DNA of 19,284 nt from Akkermansiaceae bacterium UBA3385 (GTDB lineage Bacteria > Verrucomicrobiota > Verrucomicrobiia > Verrucomicrobiales > Akkermansiaceae). Location of the stretch: positions 8,379 through 27,662 of the forward strand of contig DEPT01000006.1 of NCBI GenBank assembly GCA_002358905.1, given 5' to 3'. The position numbers were made by a program, and so were the translations under genes. Below the pieces are notes generated by a model. It did no database searches. It was not told the origin of the DNA and was given only the letters and a program-made list of their open reading frames with translations. Within the stretch, counting starts at the first letter, position 1; every line of letters starts with the position of its first letter. Below are positions 1 through 6,774 of this stretch, in pieces.

Positions 1-138
1 GGTATCGGCTTCCTGCGTCTGCCGCTCAAGACGATTGTTACCGGTGAGGCTGCAAAGGTAAAAGCCGCTACCGTCAAGACCGGCAAAAAGTCCGGAAAGA
101 GCAGGAGAAAAGAGAAAAAAAGTAACTCCGGCAAGTAA
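1..138 (+). CDS. 3' end of a probable sialidase with a lysine-rich tail (partial)
   Basis: The reading frame is open from base 1 and stops at TAA 136-138, giving 45 C-terminal residues. Its first residues, GIGFLRLPLKTIV, align with GIGFIILPLDEVV at the C-terminus of the complete sialidase that follows (8 of 13 identical). This suggests a tandem sialidase paralogue whose last beta-strand is seen here. Beyond that strand the downstream protein ends almost at once. This one carries about 30 more residues very rich in Lys, Arg, Ser and Gly (for example KTGKKSGKSRRKEKK). The tail may be a disordered, positively charged extension that binds anionic mucin or the cell surface; that is inference. An intrinsic terminator follows, so the two sialidase genes are separate transcription units. 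Family assignment rests on a short stretch only. Confidence 0.6.
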   Translation, partial: GIGFLRLPLKTIVTGEAAKVKAATVKTGKKSGKSRRKEKKSNSGK

Positions 139-153
139 AGGGATGAATCTTTC

Positions 154-187
154 AGGGCGGTTCCTGTTGGGGACTGCCCTTTTTTCT
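154..187 (+). terminator. Intrinsic terminator between the tandem sialidase genes
   Basis: An 11-bp stem (left arm 154-164, AGGGCGGTTCC; right arm 170-180, GGGACTGCCCT) includes two G-T wobbles and closes a 5-nt loop. A T-run (181-185) follows directly. It lies 16 nt after the upstream stop codon. Confidence 0.85.
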
Positions 188-215
188 TGAGTCCTGTTTT
201 ATTGTATGGTATAGA
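187..215 (+). promoter_or_regulatory. Probable sigma70-type promoter of the sialidase gene
   Basis: TTGAGT (187-192) and TATAGA (210-215) are separated by exactly 17 nt. The expected transcription start, about 7 nt after the -10 box, falls on or beside the ATG at 222, so the mRNA may be leaderless. The -35 box overlaps the end of the upstream terminator T-tract. Assigned by eye. Confidence 0.45.
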
Positions 216-221
216 GAGAGC

Positions 222-2237
222 ATGTACATGAGACCTTTATTCGGCATTTTGCTGTGTGGCGTTGCTGGCGCTACGGAACAGTTCGAGAAGCTGCCGGCGG
301 GTGGCTTTACCAGTCATCCCTGTGTGTATGGTACTATGACGGCTGCAGCAGGACATGCAGAGATTAACCGTGGTCATGGCCGCAACAGTGCCCAGGCATT
401 ACGCCTGATGGGGGGTGAGAATCACGCCGTTACGGTGCAGCTGAGCAAGGCTTTGCAGGTGGAGGCTCAGGGGCAGTGCTGGATGGAACGCTGGACTTCC
501 CGTGCGCCCTTCAGTCTGCGTGTGCTGGCTGTTACACCTGATGGTGAAAAAGAGGTGCTGAAGTTGGAAAAGGCGAATGTAGGTGGCTACCACCAGCTGC
601 TCAAGTGGGCCATGCCTGCCGGAACCACCGCCGTGCGCTTTGTGGCTGATACCGCAGAAGGCGGTGGCGTGTTGCTGGATGATCTGACCCTGATGGTGGG
701 TCCCATGAGTATCAAGAAGGTAAGTTTCCGTAATCCCGGTGTGTTCCCCATCATGAAGCGTGCTACGTTCAACCCTGTGCTTGCGATGGATGTGGAGAGC
801 GTGGGTGCAGAAAATCCGAAAGCCGTGGGCAAGGTGAGTCTGAAGGTATCTGACCCCTCCCGTGTGGCCAGTGTTACCCTGCGCAGTGGTGATGCCACGG
901 GTCTTGAGTTCCGCAATAGTAAGGAATACGGCTCCGGTGTGCCTCTGGCAGATGGTTCTGTCGTGATTCACACTAAGGGCGTTCTGGATGGCGGGGCTAA
1001 CCACTTGTGGTTGGATGTACAGCCCGCCGGCAGCACGCCTGTGGGTTCCTCCATCAGCTTCAGCGATGTGAAAATCACCATCGACGGCAAGGAATACGCT
1101 CCTGAGCAGGCTCCCGTGACCCAGCGCGTGGGAACCATGCTTTCCTTCCCCGGCGAGAGCGTGGGCAACCAGCCGGGAGGTGCGGCTCCGCGCCCCTGCG
1201 TGGCTTTCCGTATTCCCGGTATCATCCGCACTCAGGCTGGTTCTCTTGTGGCCTGTTTCGATGCCCGCTATAACCATGAGGGTGACCTCTGCGCAGATAT
1301 TGATGTGGCTACCGTGCGCTCTACAGACGGTGGGCAGACCTGGACCATGCCCGAGGTAAGCATGGATGCCGGTCCCGGCCACAACAACGGTTGCGGCGAC
1401 CCCTGCATTCTGCAGGACCCCTCCAATGGCCGTATCTGGATGCAGTCTCTGGTGTGCCACTTCAGTGGTGGTGCTTCCCTGGGTGTTTCCCAGACTGGTT
1501 TTGATAAAGATAAGACCGGCCAGTGGGGCATGGTGTATTCCGATGACGATGGCAAGACCTGGTGCAAGGACTATGTGAACCCCACCCGCCAGATTAAGAA
1601 GGAGGAGTGGACTACCATTCTCGCCGGCCCCGGCAACGGTATCGTGACCAGCAAGGGTGTCATCGTGTTCCCCGCCCAGATCTGGCAGCGCGGCGCCAAC
1701 CCGAACTGCATGAGCACCATCTGCTACTCCACGGATGGCGGCAAAAACTGGGCCTACGGCAACGGTGTGCCCCACAAGACTTCCGAATGCCAGGTCGTGG
1801 AGCTGCAGGATGGTTCCATCATGATTAACTGCCGCAACGAAACCTGGGCCGGCAAGCGTGTGGTATACGTGACCAAGGACCTGGGCAAGACCTGGCAGGC
1901 TCATGAGACGAACTGCAAGGAGCTTGTAGAGCCCACTTGCCAGGGTTCCATTATCTCAGTGGACTCTGCTAAGCACGGTAAGCTGCTGCTGTTCAGTAAC
2001 CCCACGGTGTATCCCCGCAGCTTCATGACGGTGCGAGCTTCCCGCGATGATGGCAAGACCTGGAATGGTGGTGTGCTGTACGATACCCGCCGCTGCATGG
2101 GGTACTCCTGCCAGGCTATGGTAGATGAGGACCATGTGGGCATTATCTACGAGACTTGCCATAACAATGGCAAGAATGGCAACCGTGGTATCGGTTTCAT
2201 CATTCTTCCGCTGGATGAAGTGGTGAATGCCAAGTAA
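222..2237 (+). CDS. Exported GH33-type sialidase (exo-alpha-sialidase)
   Basis: Probably removes terminal sialic acid from mucin or other host glycans outside the cytoplasm. The N-terminus is a short signal peptide (basic Arg, then LFGILLCGVAGA, cleavage probably after AGA near residue 17). Residues about 20-300 form one or two beta-rich accessory domains resembling the sialidase-associated N-terminal domain. The catalytic propeller follows, opening with the FRIP motif (Arg330). Five Asp boxes are visible: 367-374, 440-447, 503-510, 551-558 and 607-614. Likely active-site residues by family pattern are the Arg triad 330/538/599, acid-base Asp355, and nucleophile Tyr628 assisted by Glu522. The protein has about 18 cysteines outside the signal peptide, many for an exported enzyme. 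Start: ATG 222 fits a leaderless transcript; ATG 228 (MRPLFG) would place the purine run 211-220 at normal SD spacing. Only the first two residues differ. Linkage preference and surface anchoring cannot be read from sequence. Confidence 0.93.
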   Translation: MYMRPLFGILLCGVAGATEQFEKLPAGGFTSHPCVYGTMTAAAGHAEINRGHGRNSAQALRLMGGENHAVTVQLSKALQVEAQGQCWMERWTSRAPFSLRVLAVTPDGEKEVLKLEKANVGGYHQLLKWAMPAGTTAVRFVADTAEGGGVLLDDLTLMVGPMSIKKVSFRNPGVFPIMKRATFNPVLAMDVESVGAENPKAVGKVSLKVSDPSRVASVTLRSGDATGLEFRNSKEYGSGVPLADGSVVIHTKGVLDGGANHLWLDVQPAGSTPVGSSISFSDVKITIDGKEYAPEQAPVTQRVGTMLSFPGESVGNQPGGAAPRPCVAFRIPGIIRTQAGSLVACFDARYNHEGDLCADIDVATVRSTDGGQTWTMPEVSMDAGPGHNNGCGDPCILQDPSNGRIWMQSLVCHFSGGASLGVSQTGFDKDKTGQWGMVYSDDDGKTWCKDYVNPTRQIKKEEWTTILAGPGNGIVTSKGVIVFPAQIWQRGANPNCMSTICYSTDGGKNWAYGNGVPHKTSECQVVELQDGSIMINCRNETWAGKRVVYVTKDLGKTWQAHETNCKELVEPTCQGSIISVDSAKHGKLLLFSNPTVYPRSFMTVRASRDDGKTWNGGVLYDTRRCMGYSCQAMVDEDHVGIIYETCHNNGKNGNRGIGFIILPLDEVVNAK

Positions 2238-2266
2238 CACCGCGCGTTCAGAAGATTTCGTCTCCG

Positions 2267-2302
2267 CCCCCGGTTTTGACAGGAAACCGGGGGATTTTTT
2301 TC
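2267..2302 (+). terminator. Strong intrinsic terminator after the sialidase
   Basis: A perfect 10-bp stem pairs CCCCCGGTTT (2267-2276) with AAACCGGGGG (2284-2293) around a 7-nt loop. One A and then seven T follow (2295-2301). It sits 29 nt after the sialidase stop. Confidence 0.93.
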
Positions 2303-2312
2303 TTGATTTTTC

Positions 2313-2340
2313 TTGCAGGGAGGAAAATTCCTGCTAGAAT
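2313..2340 (+). promoter_or_regulatory. Probable promoter of the nitroreductase gene
   Basis: TTGCAG (2313-2318) and TAGAAT (2335-2340) are 16 nt apart, placed between the terminator and the start codon. Only 7 nt separate the -10 box from ATG 2348, so a leaderless mRNA is predicted. The same TTGCAG hexamer with a 16-nt spacer occurs at the phoB promoter in this window. Confidence 0.45.
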
Positions 2341-2347
2341 GCAGGAT

Positions 2348-2956
2348 ATGTTTCGTCGTTTATTAAGTATATGCATGTTGGCCGGGACAATGTTACCCTG
2401 CTGGGCTGCGGAGGAAGTAAAATCTCTGCCAGCTCCGGTGATGACCGGTGGCATGCCGCTGCTGGAGGCTATTGCGCAGCGACATTCAGCGCGCGATTAT
2501 GATACCACACGCGCTATTGATGATCAGACACTGGCGGATATTCTCTGGGTGTCCTGGGGTGTGAATTCGCGGGGTAAGCGCACGATTCCGACCTCACGCG
2601 GCCTGCAGAACATGCAGCTCTTTGTTCTCACGCCCACGGGTACCTGGGAGTATGATGGTCCGGGGCACAAGCTGGTGAAGGTGAATGATAAGAATCTCAT
2701 TCCGCTTTGTGAACGCCAGGATTTCGTGAAGAATGCTCCGTTGCATCTGCTCTATACCTGCCTGGATGACCGCGGTGGCGAGAACCACGTGGGCTCTGCC
2801 TACCAGAATGTCTACCTCTACTGCACCTCCCGCGGGCTTTCCACTGTCGTGCGCGCCATGATTGATAAGGACGCCCTGAAGAAAGAAATCGGTCTGCCGG
2901 AAAATCACAAGGTTATTGTGCACCAGTGCATCGGCTGGCCTGCTGCACAGAAGTAA
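2348..2956 (+). CDS. Exported nitroreductase-family (SagB/ThcOx-like) flavoprotein
   Basis: A 202-residue nitroreductase-fold protein, predicted to be an FMN-dependent NAD(P)H oxidoreductase or dehydrogenase of unknown substrate. Residues 1-20 form a Sec-type signal peptide (FRR, hydrophobic core, CWA|AEE). The pattern LPAP, then GGMPLLEAIAQRHSARDY (residues 27-51), is typical of the SagB-like subgroup. RHSAR (45-49) is the FMN-phosphate contact region, and Trp70-Gly-Val-Asn73 begins the usual active-site helix end. GSAYQNVYLYCTSRGL (149-164) matches the conserved helix near the flavin. Start: ATG 2348 has a promoter-like -10 element 7 nt upstream; ATG 2339 in frame (three more residues) has a GGGAGGA 14 nt upstream and is the alternative. 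A periplasmic location is notable because flavoproteins of this fold usually act in the cytoplasm; it raises the question of where FMN is inserted. No maturation partner is adjacent. Confidence 0.85.
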   Translation: MFRRLLSICMLAGTMLPCWAAEEVKSLPAPVMTGGMPLLEAIAQRHSARDYDTTRAIDDQTLADILWVSWGVNSRGKRTIPTSRGLQNMQLFVLTPTGTWEYDGPGHKLVKVNDKNLIPLCERQDFVKNAPLHLLYTCLDDRGGENHVGSAYQNVYLYCTSRGLSTVVRAMIDKDALKKEIGLPENHKVIVHQCIGWPAAQK

Positions 2957-3029
2957 TTATGTGCGGATGGGAGTGGTTGCTCAGTCCTTGTTTTCTGCCG
3001 GTTTGCGGTTTTTTTCTATTAAGTAAAAC

Positions 3030-3058
3030 TTGCCAATAGCGGCAGATTGTAGTAAAGT
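3030..3058 (+). promoter_or_regulatory. Candidate promoter of the anion-transporter/two-component operon
   Basis: TTGCCA (3030-3035) and TAAAGT (3053-3058) are 17 nt apart. Transcription would begin near 3065, leaving a leader of roughly 88 nt before ATG 3153. Assigned by eye. Confidence 0.4.
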
Positions 3059-3083
3059 TCTGGGTAGCACAAGCCTGATTTCG

Positions 3084-3119
3084 CACGCTCGCGCGCGAGG
3101 TGGCGTGTACCTGCACGCC
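3084..3119 (+). promoter_or_regulatory. Structured leader with competing hairpins
   Basis: Three overlapping elements are visible. CTCGCGCGCGAG (3088-3099) is a perfect 12-bp palindrome. GGCGTG (3102-3107) pairs perfectly with CACGCC (3114-3119) around a 6-nt loop. CACGC (3084-3088) can instead pair with GCGTG (3103-3107), enclosing most of the palindrome. The GCGTG strand is shared, so the last two pairings exclude each other. No known riboswitch class is recognised. It ends 33 nt before the transporter start, which has no clear Shine-Dalgarno. Confidence 0.4.
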
Positions 3120-3152
3120 CGACCTGTGCTGAGAACACAATTCCGATCAATT

Positions 3153-4856
3153 ATGTCTCAGGTAACAAAAACACTCATTAAGTTGCTGGTTGTGCTGCTG
3201 ATTAGCGGCAGCATGCTGTTCATGCCCTTCGAAGAATGGGGCCTGCCGGTGAATCCGATTCAGACGCGCGTGATTGCGCTCTTCGTGTTTGCCGCTCTTA
3301 TGTGGATTCTGGAGGTTATTCCGATCTGGACCACATCGGTGCTCGTGATTACCCTGGCTCTGCTGGGTACCTCGAATACTTCCCTCAATTTCCTCAAGGT
3401 TGATAAATTCAACGGCAAGGAAGTGGCTGCCATCGTGGCAGATGCCTACGGCCCCGCTGCTGACGCCGAGGTGGTGAAGGCTACCCAGGCCAGCGTGTCT
3501 GAGTCCCTCAAGAAAGCGGCCAACCTCACCCCGGATGTGGTGCGCAGCACCATCAACACCGCTATCCTCAAGCCCGTGGTAAGTGGTAAGGCTGATGCCG
3601 CCGCTGCTACTGCGCTGAAGGAAGCTGCCGGTCGCCTGTACGAGGGCGAGGTGAGCCAGCGCATCTCCAAGCTGGACCTGACCAACCTGACCCAGCAGAA
3701 GAGCATTTTTGCCACCTTCGCAGACCCCATCATCATTCTGTTCCTTGGTGGTTTCTTCCTGGCTGATGCCGCCACCAAGTTCCGTCTGGACATTAACCTG
3801 GCCCGCGTGCTGCTCCGTCCCTTCGGTACCAACCCGAAGTATGTGCTGCTGGGTCTCATGAGCGTGACGGCTCTGTTCTCCATGTTTATGAGCAACACCG
3901 CCACCGCCGCCATGATGTTGGCTCTGCTTACCCCGGTGCTTGCCCTGTTCAAGCCGGAGGACCGCGGCCGCGCTGCCTTCGCCCTCTGCATTCCGATTGG
4001 TGCCAACGTGGGTGGTATCGGTACACCCATCGGCACCCCGCCCAACGCCATTGCCCTCAAATTCATGCAGGAGAATGGCTGGAACGTGACCTTCGGTGAC
4101 TGGATGATGTTCGGCATTCCCTTCGTGGTCATCATGCTGCTCATCGGCTGGTTTATTCTCCTCAAGATGTTCCCGATTGACCAGAAGAGCCTGGATCTTG
4201 CCAAGGAAATGAAGGGCAAGTTCATGACCACGCCCAAGGCCTGGGTGGTGTACATCACGTTCATCGTGACTATCCTTCTCTGGGTGGTGCCCAAGCAGTA
4301 CCATGGTCTGGATGCCAACAGCGTGGCCATTGTCCCCATCGCTGTGTTCTCCGTGACCGGCGTTATCACCGCCAAGGATCTGCGTGCCATGAGCTGGGAC
4401 GTGCTCTGGCTGGTAGCTGGTGGCTTCGCTCTGGGTGTTGCCCTGGGTGAGACCAAGCTGGCCAACGACCTCATCAACTCCATTCCCTTCGCTGAATGGG
4501 ACAGCCTGGCCCTCATCGTGGGTTCCAGCCTTATCTGCCTCTTCATGGCCACCTTCATGAGCCACACGGCTACCGCCGCTCTGCTCATGCCCATCATGGC
4601 CTCTGTGGCTGCCGGTATGGTGGCTGGCGGTGCCATGGATGCTCCCGGTGCCATCGGTCTGCTGGTGACCATCGCCTTCGCCTCCTCTCTGGGTATGGCT
4701 CTGCCGATTTCCACACCTCCCAACGCTATGGCTTACGCCACGGGGCACATCGAGCAGAAGGGTATGGCCATCTCCGGCACCATCCTGTGCCTGATTGGCC
4801 TGGCTCTGTCCATCGGCCTCATGTACCTGCTGGGTGCTGTCGGCTTCTTCGGCTGA
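3153..4856 (+). CDS. SLC13/DASS-family anion (dicarboxylate or sulfate-type) permease with a soluble insertion
   Basis: A 567-residue inner-membrane permease of the divalent anion:sodium symporter family. Both inverted-repeat signatures are present: SNT (247-249) followed by GTPIGTPPN (290-298), and the second-repeat equivalents SHT (470-472) and STPPN (520-524). In well-studied members both tips read SNT and contact substrate and sodium; the second here has His for Asn, which may shift specificity. An unusual feature is about 115 residues (roughly 74-189), alanine-rich, mainly helical-looking and hydrophilic, between the first TM helices and the ADPIIILFLGG segment. Typical members have a short loop there. 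Start: ATG 3153 begins directly before the first TM helix; the frame stays open upstream but that extension is not membrane-like. It is the first gene of an operon, 19 nt before the histidine kinase. Substrate is not predictable; dicarboxylate is only the commonest possibility. Confidence 0.88.
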   Translation: MSQVTKTLIKLLVVLLISGSMLFMPFEEWGLPVNPIQTRVIALFVFAALMWILEVIPIWTTSVLVITLALLGTSNTSLNFLKVDKFNGKEVAAIVADAYGPAADAEVVKATQASVSESLKKAANLTPDVVRSTINTAILKPVVSGKADAAAATALKEAAGRLYEGEVSQRISKLDLTNLTQQKSIFATFADPIIILFLGGFFLADAATKFRLDINLARVLLRPFGTNPKYVLLGLMSVTALFSMFMSNTATAAMMLALLTPVLALFKPEDRGRAAFALCIPIGANVGGIGTPIGTPPNAIALKFMQENGWNVTFGDWMMFGIPFVVIMLLIGWFILLKMFPIDQKSLDLAKEMKGKFMTTPKAWVVYITFIVTILLWVVPKQYHGLDANSVAIVPIAVFSVTGVITAKDLRAMSWDVLWLVAGGFALGVALGETKLANDLINSIPFAEWDSLALIVGSSLICLFMATFMSHTATAALLMPIMASVAAGMVAGGAMDAPGAIGLLVTIAFASSLGMALPISTPPNAMAYATGHIEQKGMAISGTILCLIGLALSIGLMYLLGAVGFFG

Positions 4857-4875
4857 TAAACCTGAATGAGATATA

Positions 4876-6309
4876 ATGCTCCCCCTGCCTGAACAGATTA
4901 TTGAACCGCTCAACCGCATCAATGCGGTGTACTTCAGCGACCCCGGCCGCACCATCGAGCTTGCCGAAGGCGAGCAGCTGGTGGGGCAGGGCGAGGAGTG
5001 CCACCGCGTCTACTACGTGCAGAAAGGGTGTTTTGCCGCCTTCCGCCGGGCCGATTCCTATGATGGAGTCGACCTGCCGGTGGAAAGCAACACCCGCGGC
5101 TACGAAGTGTTTCGTGCGGAAGAGGGGTCTTATGTCTGTGTGCAGGCATTTTTCTCCCGTTCCTACCACAGCTCCAATGATATTGTAGCATTAGAGGACT
5201 CTGTGGTGACTTACGTGGACGATACCACGGAAGTGGTGGAGCCGGAGGAATACGGATGTTTCGAGCGCCAGTTCATCCCGGTGCTGGTGCATGAGCTGGC
5301 TGCCCGAAACTCCCGCATCTTCACCAAGACTTCCGAGAAGGAGGAAGCCTTGCGTGTACTTCAGCGCGCTGAAATGGCCAGTACGCTGGCTCAGCTTTCC
5401 GCCGGCATTGCGCACGAGCTCAACAACGCCGTGGGGGTTATCTCCCGCCGCACAGAGTTTGTGGCCGATAGTCTGCAGGAGTACCTGGAGGACGATGATA
5501 AGAACAACGCCATGCTTTTCTCTTACGGATTCGAGGATAATTCCTTTGTGTCCGCCAGTGATATACGCAGTGCTGCGCGTTATTACGAACGTGAGTTTGA
5601 TATGCCGCAGGAGGCTGCCAAGGTGATGGCTCATATCTTCCCCAATACGGATGATGGCCGGAAGCAATCCGGTAAGTTCATCCGCAACCTGAAGAAGAAT
5701 TACCGCTTCTGGGAACTGGGACATGACCTGCGCGATATGCGCATGGCCTCCAAGCTGGCCACGGGTATTGTGCGTGCGGTGAAGCTGCTGGGTGGCGGCA
5801 ACAGCACGCGTGAGCCAGGTGTAAGTGTGGAACAGAGTGTGAACGATGCTCTGAACCTGCTGCACAACAAGCTTAAGCGCGTATCTGTTTCCACCCGTTT
5901 CTCTTCCATGCCCGGCATTACTGCTGATGTTACGGAACTCGTGCAGGTGTGGAGCAATATCATTAAGAATGCCTGTGATGCCATGGAGCACGGTGGTACT
6001 GAAGCCCCCGCCATCACCATTACCGGCGAATGCTGCCATGTGCAGGGCGTGCAGCTTCTGCCCACGGAGTATGTTTCCGTGACCATCGCCAACAATGGTC
6101 CCGCGATTGACGAAGAAAACCTCAATAAGATTTTCAACCCCAACTTTACTACCAAGAAACTGGGTCTGGACTTCGGGCTCGGTCTTGGTCTGGCCATTGT
6201 GCGCCGTGTGGTCGACAGCTACAACGGCACCATTGAAGTGCGCAGCAATGACCGTGAAACCTCATTTACTGTTAACATACCAACCTCTCAGATTCATGGA
6301 AACGATTAA
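4876..6309 (+). CDS. Soluble histidine kinase with an N-terminal cNMP-binding-like domain
   Basis: A 477-residue cytoplasmic sensor kinase without TM segments. Residues about 25-125 resemble a cyclic-nucleotide-binding (Crp-like) beta-roll, with the LAEGEQLVGQGEE...VYYVQKGCFAAF pattern. A linker helix (about 140-170) leads into the dimerisation domain, with the H-box GIAHELNNAVG and phosphoacceptor His180. About 90 residues (roughly 197-285) then separate this helix from the second dimerisation helix, far more than usual, and contain many acidic and Tyr/Phe residues. The ATPase domain follows: N-box ELVQVWSNIIKNACDAM (354-370), NNGPA (406-410), F-box IFNPNFTTK (419-427) and GLGLGL (434-439). 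It lies 19 nt after the transporter and overlaps the response regulator by 14 nt, so it probably signals to that protein. The ligand is unknown, and the N-terminal domain may bind something other than cNMP. Confidence 0.88.
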   Translation: MLPLPEQIIEPLNRINAVYFSDPGRTIELAEGEQLVGQGEECHRVYYVQKGCFAAFRRADSYDGVDLPVESNTRGYEVFRAEEGSYVCVQAFFSRSYHSSNDIVALEDSVVTYVDDTTEVVEPEEYGCFERQFIPVLVHELAARNSRIFTKTSEKEEALRVLQRAEMASTLAQLSAGIAHELNNAVGVISRRTEFVADSLQEYLEDDDKNNAMLFSYGFEDNSFVSASDIRSAARYYEREFDMPQEAAKVMAHIFPNTDDGRKQSGKFIRNLKKNYRFWELGHDLRDMRMASKLATGIVRAVKLLGGGNSTREPGVSVEQSVNDALNLLHNKLKRVSVSTRFSSMPGITADVTELVQVWSNIIKNACDAMEHGGTEAPAITITGECCHVQGVQLLPTEYVSVTIANNGPAIDEENLNKIFNPNFTTKKLGLDFGLGLGLAIVRRVVDSYNGTIEVRSNDRETSFTVNIPTSQIHGND

Positions 6310-6769
6310 CATTATTTGTGTAGACGACCAGCAGGAAGTGCTGGATTCCGTAATGCGCGACCTGCGTCCGCTTGCCTCCCACGTTCGTTTGGAGGAAGCT
6401 TCCAGCGTGGCCGACTGCATGCAGCTTATCGACCAGATTGACGATGACGGCGACCATGTGGCCCTGGTTATCTCTGACCAGGTGATGCCCGGTGAAACCG
6501 GTACCGAGCTGTTGGGCAGAATTGCCGCTGACCGTCGTTTTGCCAAGACCCGCAAGGTTCTGCTGACTGGCCAGGCCACACATGCCGACACTATCAATGC
6601 CATTAACGATGGCCATATCGATAACTACATCGAGAAGCCCTGGCAGCCGGAGAAGCTTCTGGCTGTGGTGAAGCGCCTGCTTACCCTCTATGTGCTGGAT
6701 GCTGGTCTGGACCACAAGGAGTACATGCCCGTGCTGGATACTACCACCCTGTTTTCCAAGCTGCGCTGA
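6296..6769 (+). CDS. Receiver-only response regulator
   Basis: A 157-residue CheY-like receiver. It shows the acidic pair Asp10-Asp11, phosphoacceptor Asp61 (VISDQVMP), Thr91 (LLTGQ) and Lys114 (IEKPW). The IEKPW end and the overall pattern resemble receivers often joined to HD-GYP or phosphorelay proteins. No DNA-binding or enzymatic domain follows, only about 30 residues of C-terminal tail. Its output must therefore be protein-protein contact, a phosphorelay or feedback on the kinase. ATG 6296 lies inside the last codons of the kinase gene and is the only ATG that gives a full receiver; translational coupling is likely. The porin gene begins 5 nt after its stop. Confidence 0.88.
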   Translation: METINIICVDDQQEVLDSVMRDLRPLASHVRLEEASSVADCMQLIDQIDDDGDHVALVISDQVMPGETGTELLGRIAADRRFAKTRKVLLTGQATHADTINAINDGHIDNYIEKPWQPEKLLAVVKRLLTLYVLDAGLDHKEYMPVLDTTTLFSKLR

Positions 6770-6774
6770 AGTAT

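Noticed and set aside
2276..2347. Longer nitroreductase start at TTG 2276
   Set aside because: That start would lie inside the upstream terminator stem and would bury the signal peptide behind 24 extra residues.
2996..3020. Terminator after the nitroreductase gene
   Set aside because: A T-run exists at 3009-3015, but the preceding stem is only about 3 bp (CCG/CGG), too weak to support.
3030..3152. Longer permease start at TTG 3030
   Set aside because: The extra 41 residues are translated from the promoter and leader hairpins and are not membrane- or signal-like.
3147..4955. Long antisense reading frame (about 600 codons) opposite the DASS permease
   Set aside because: It is a shadow of a GC-rich gene: the translation is His/Gly/Gln-rich with no domain, while the plus strand has clear TM helices and family motifs. 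The same applies to the antisense frame at 399-1904.
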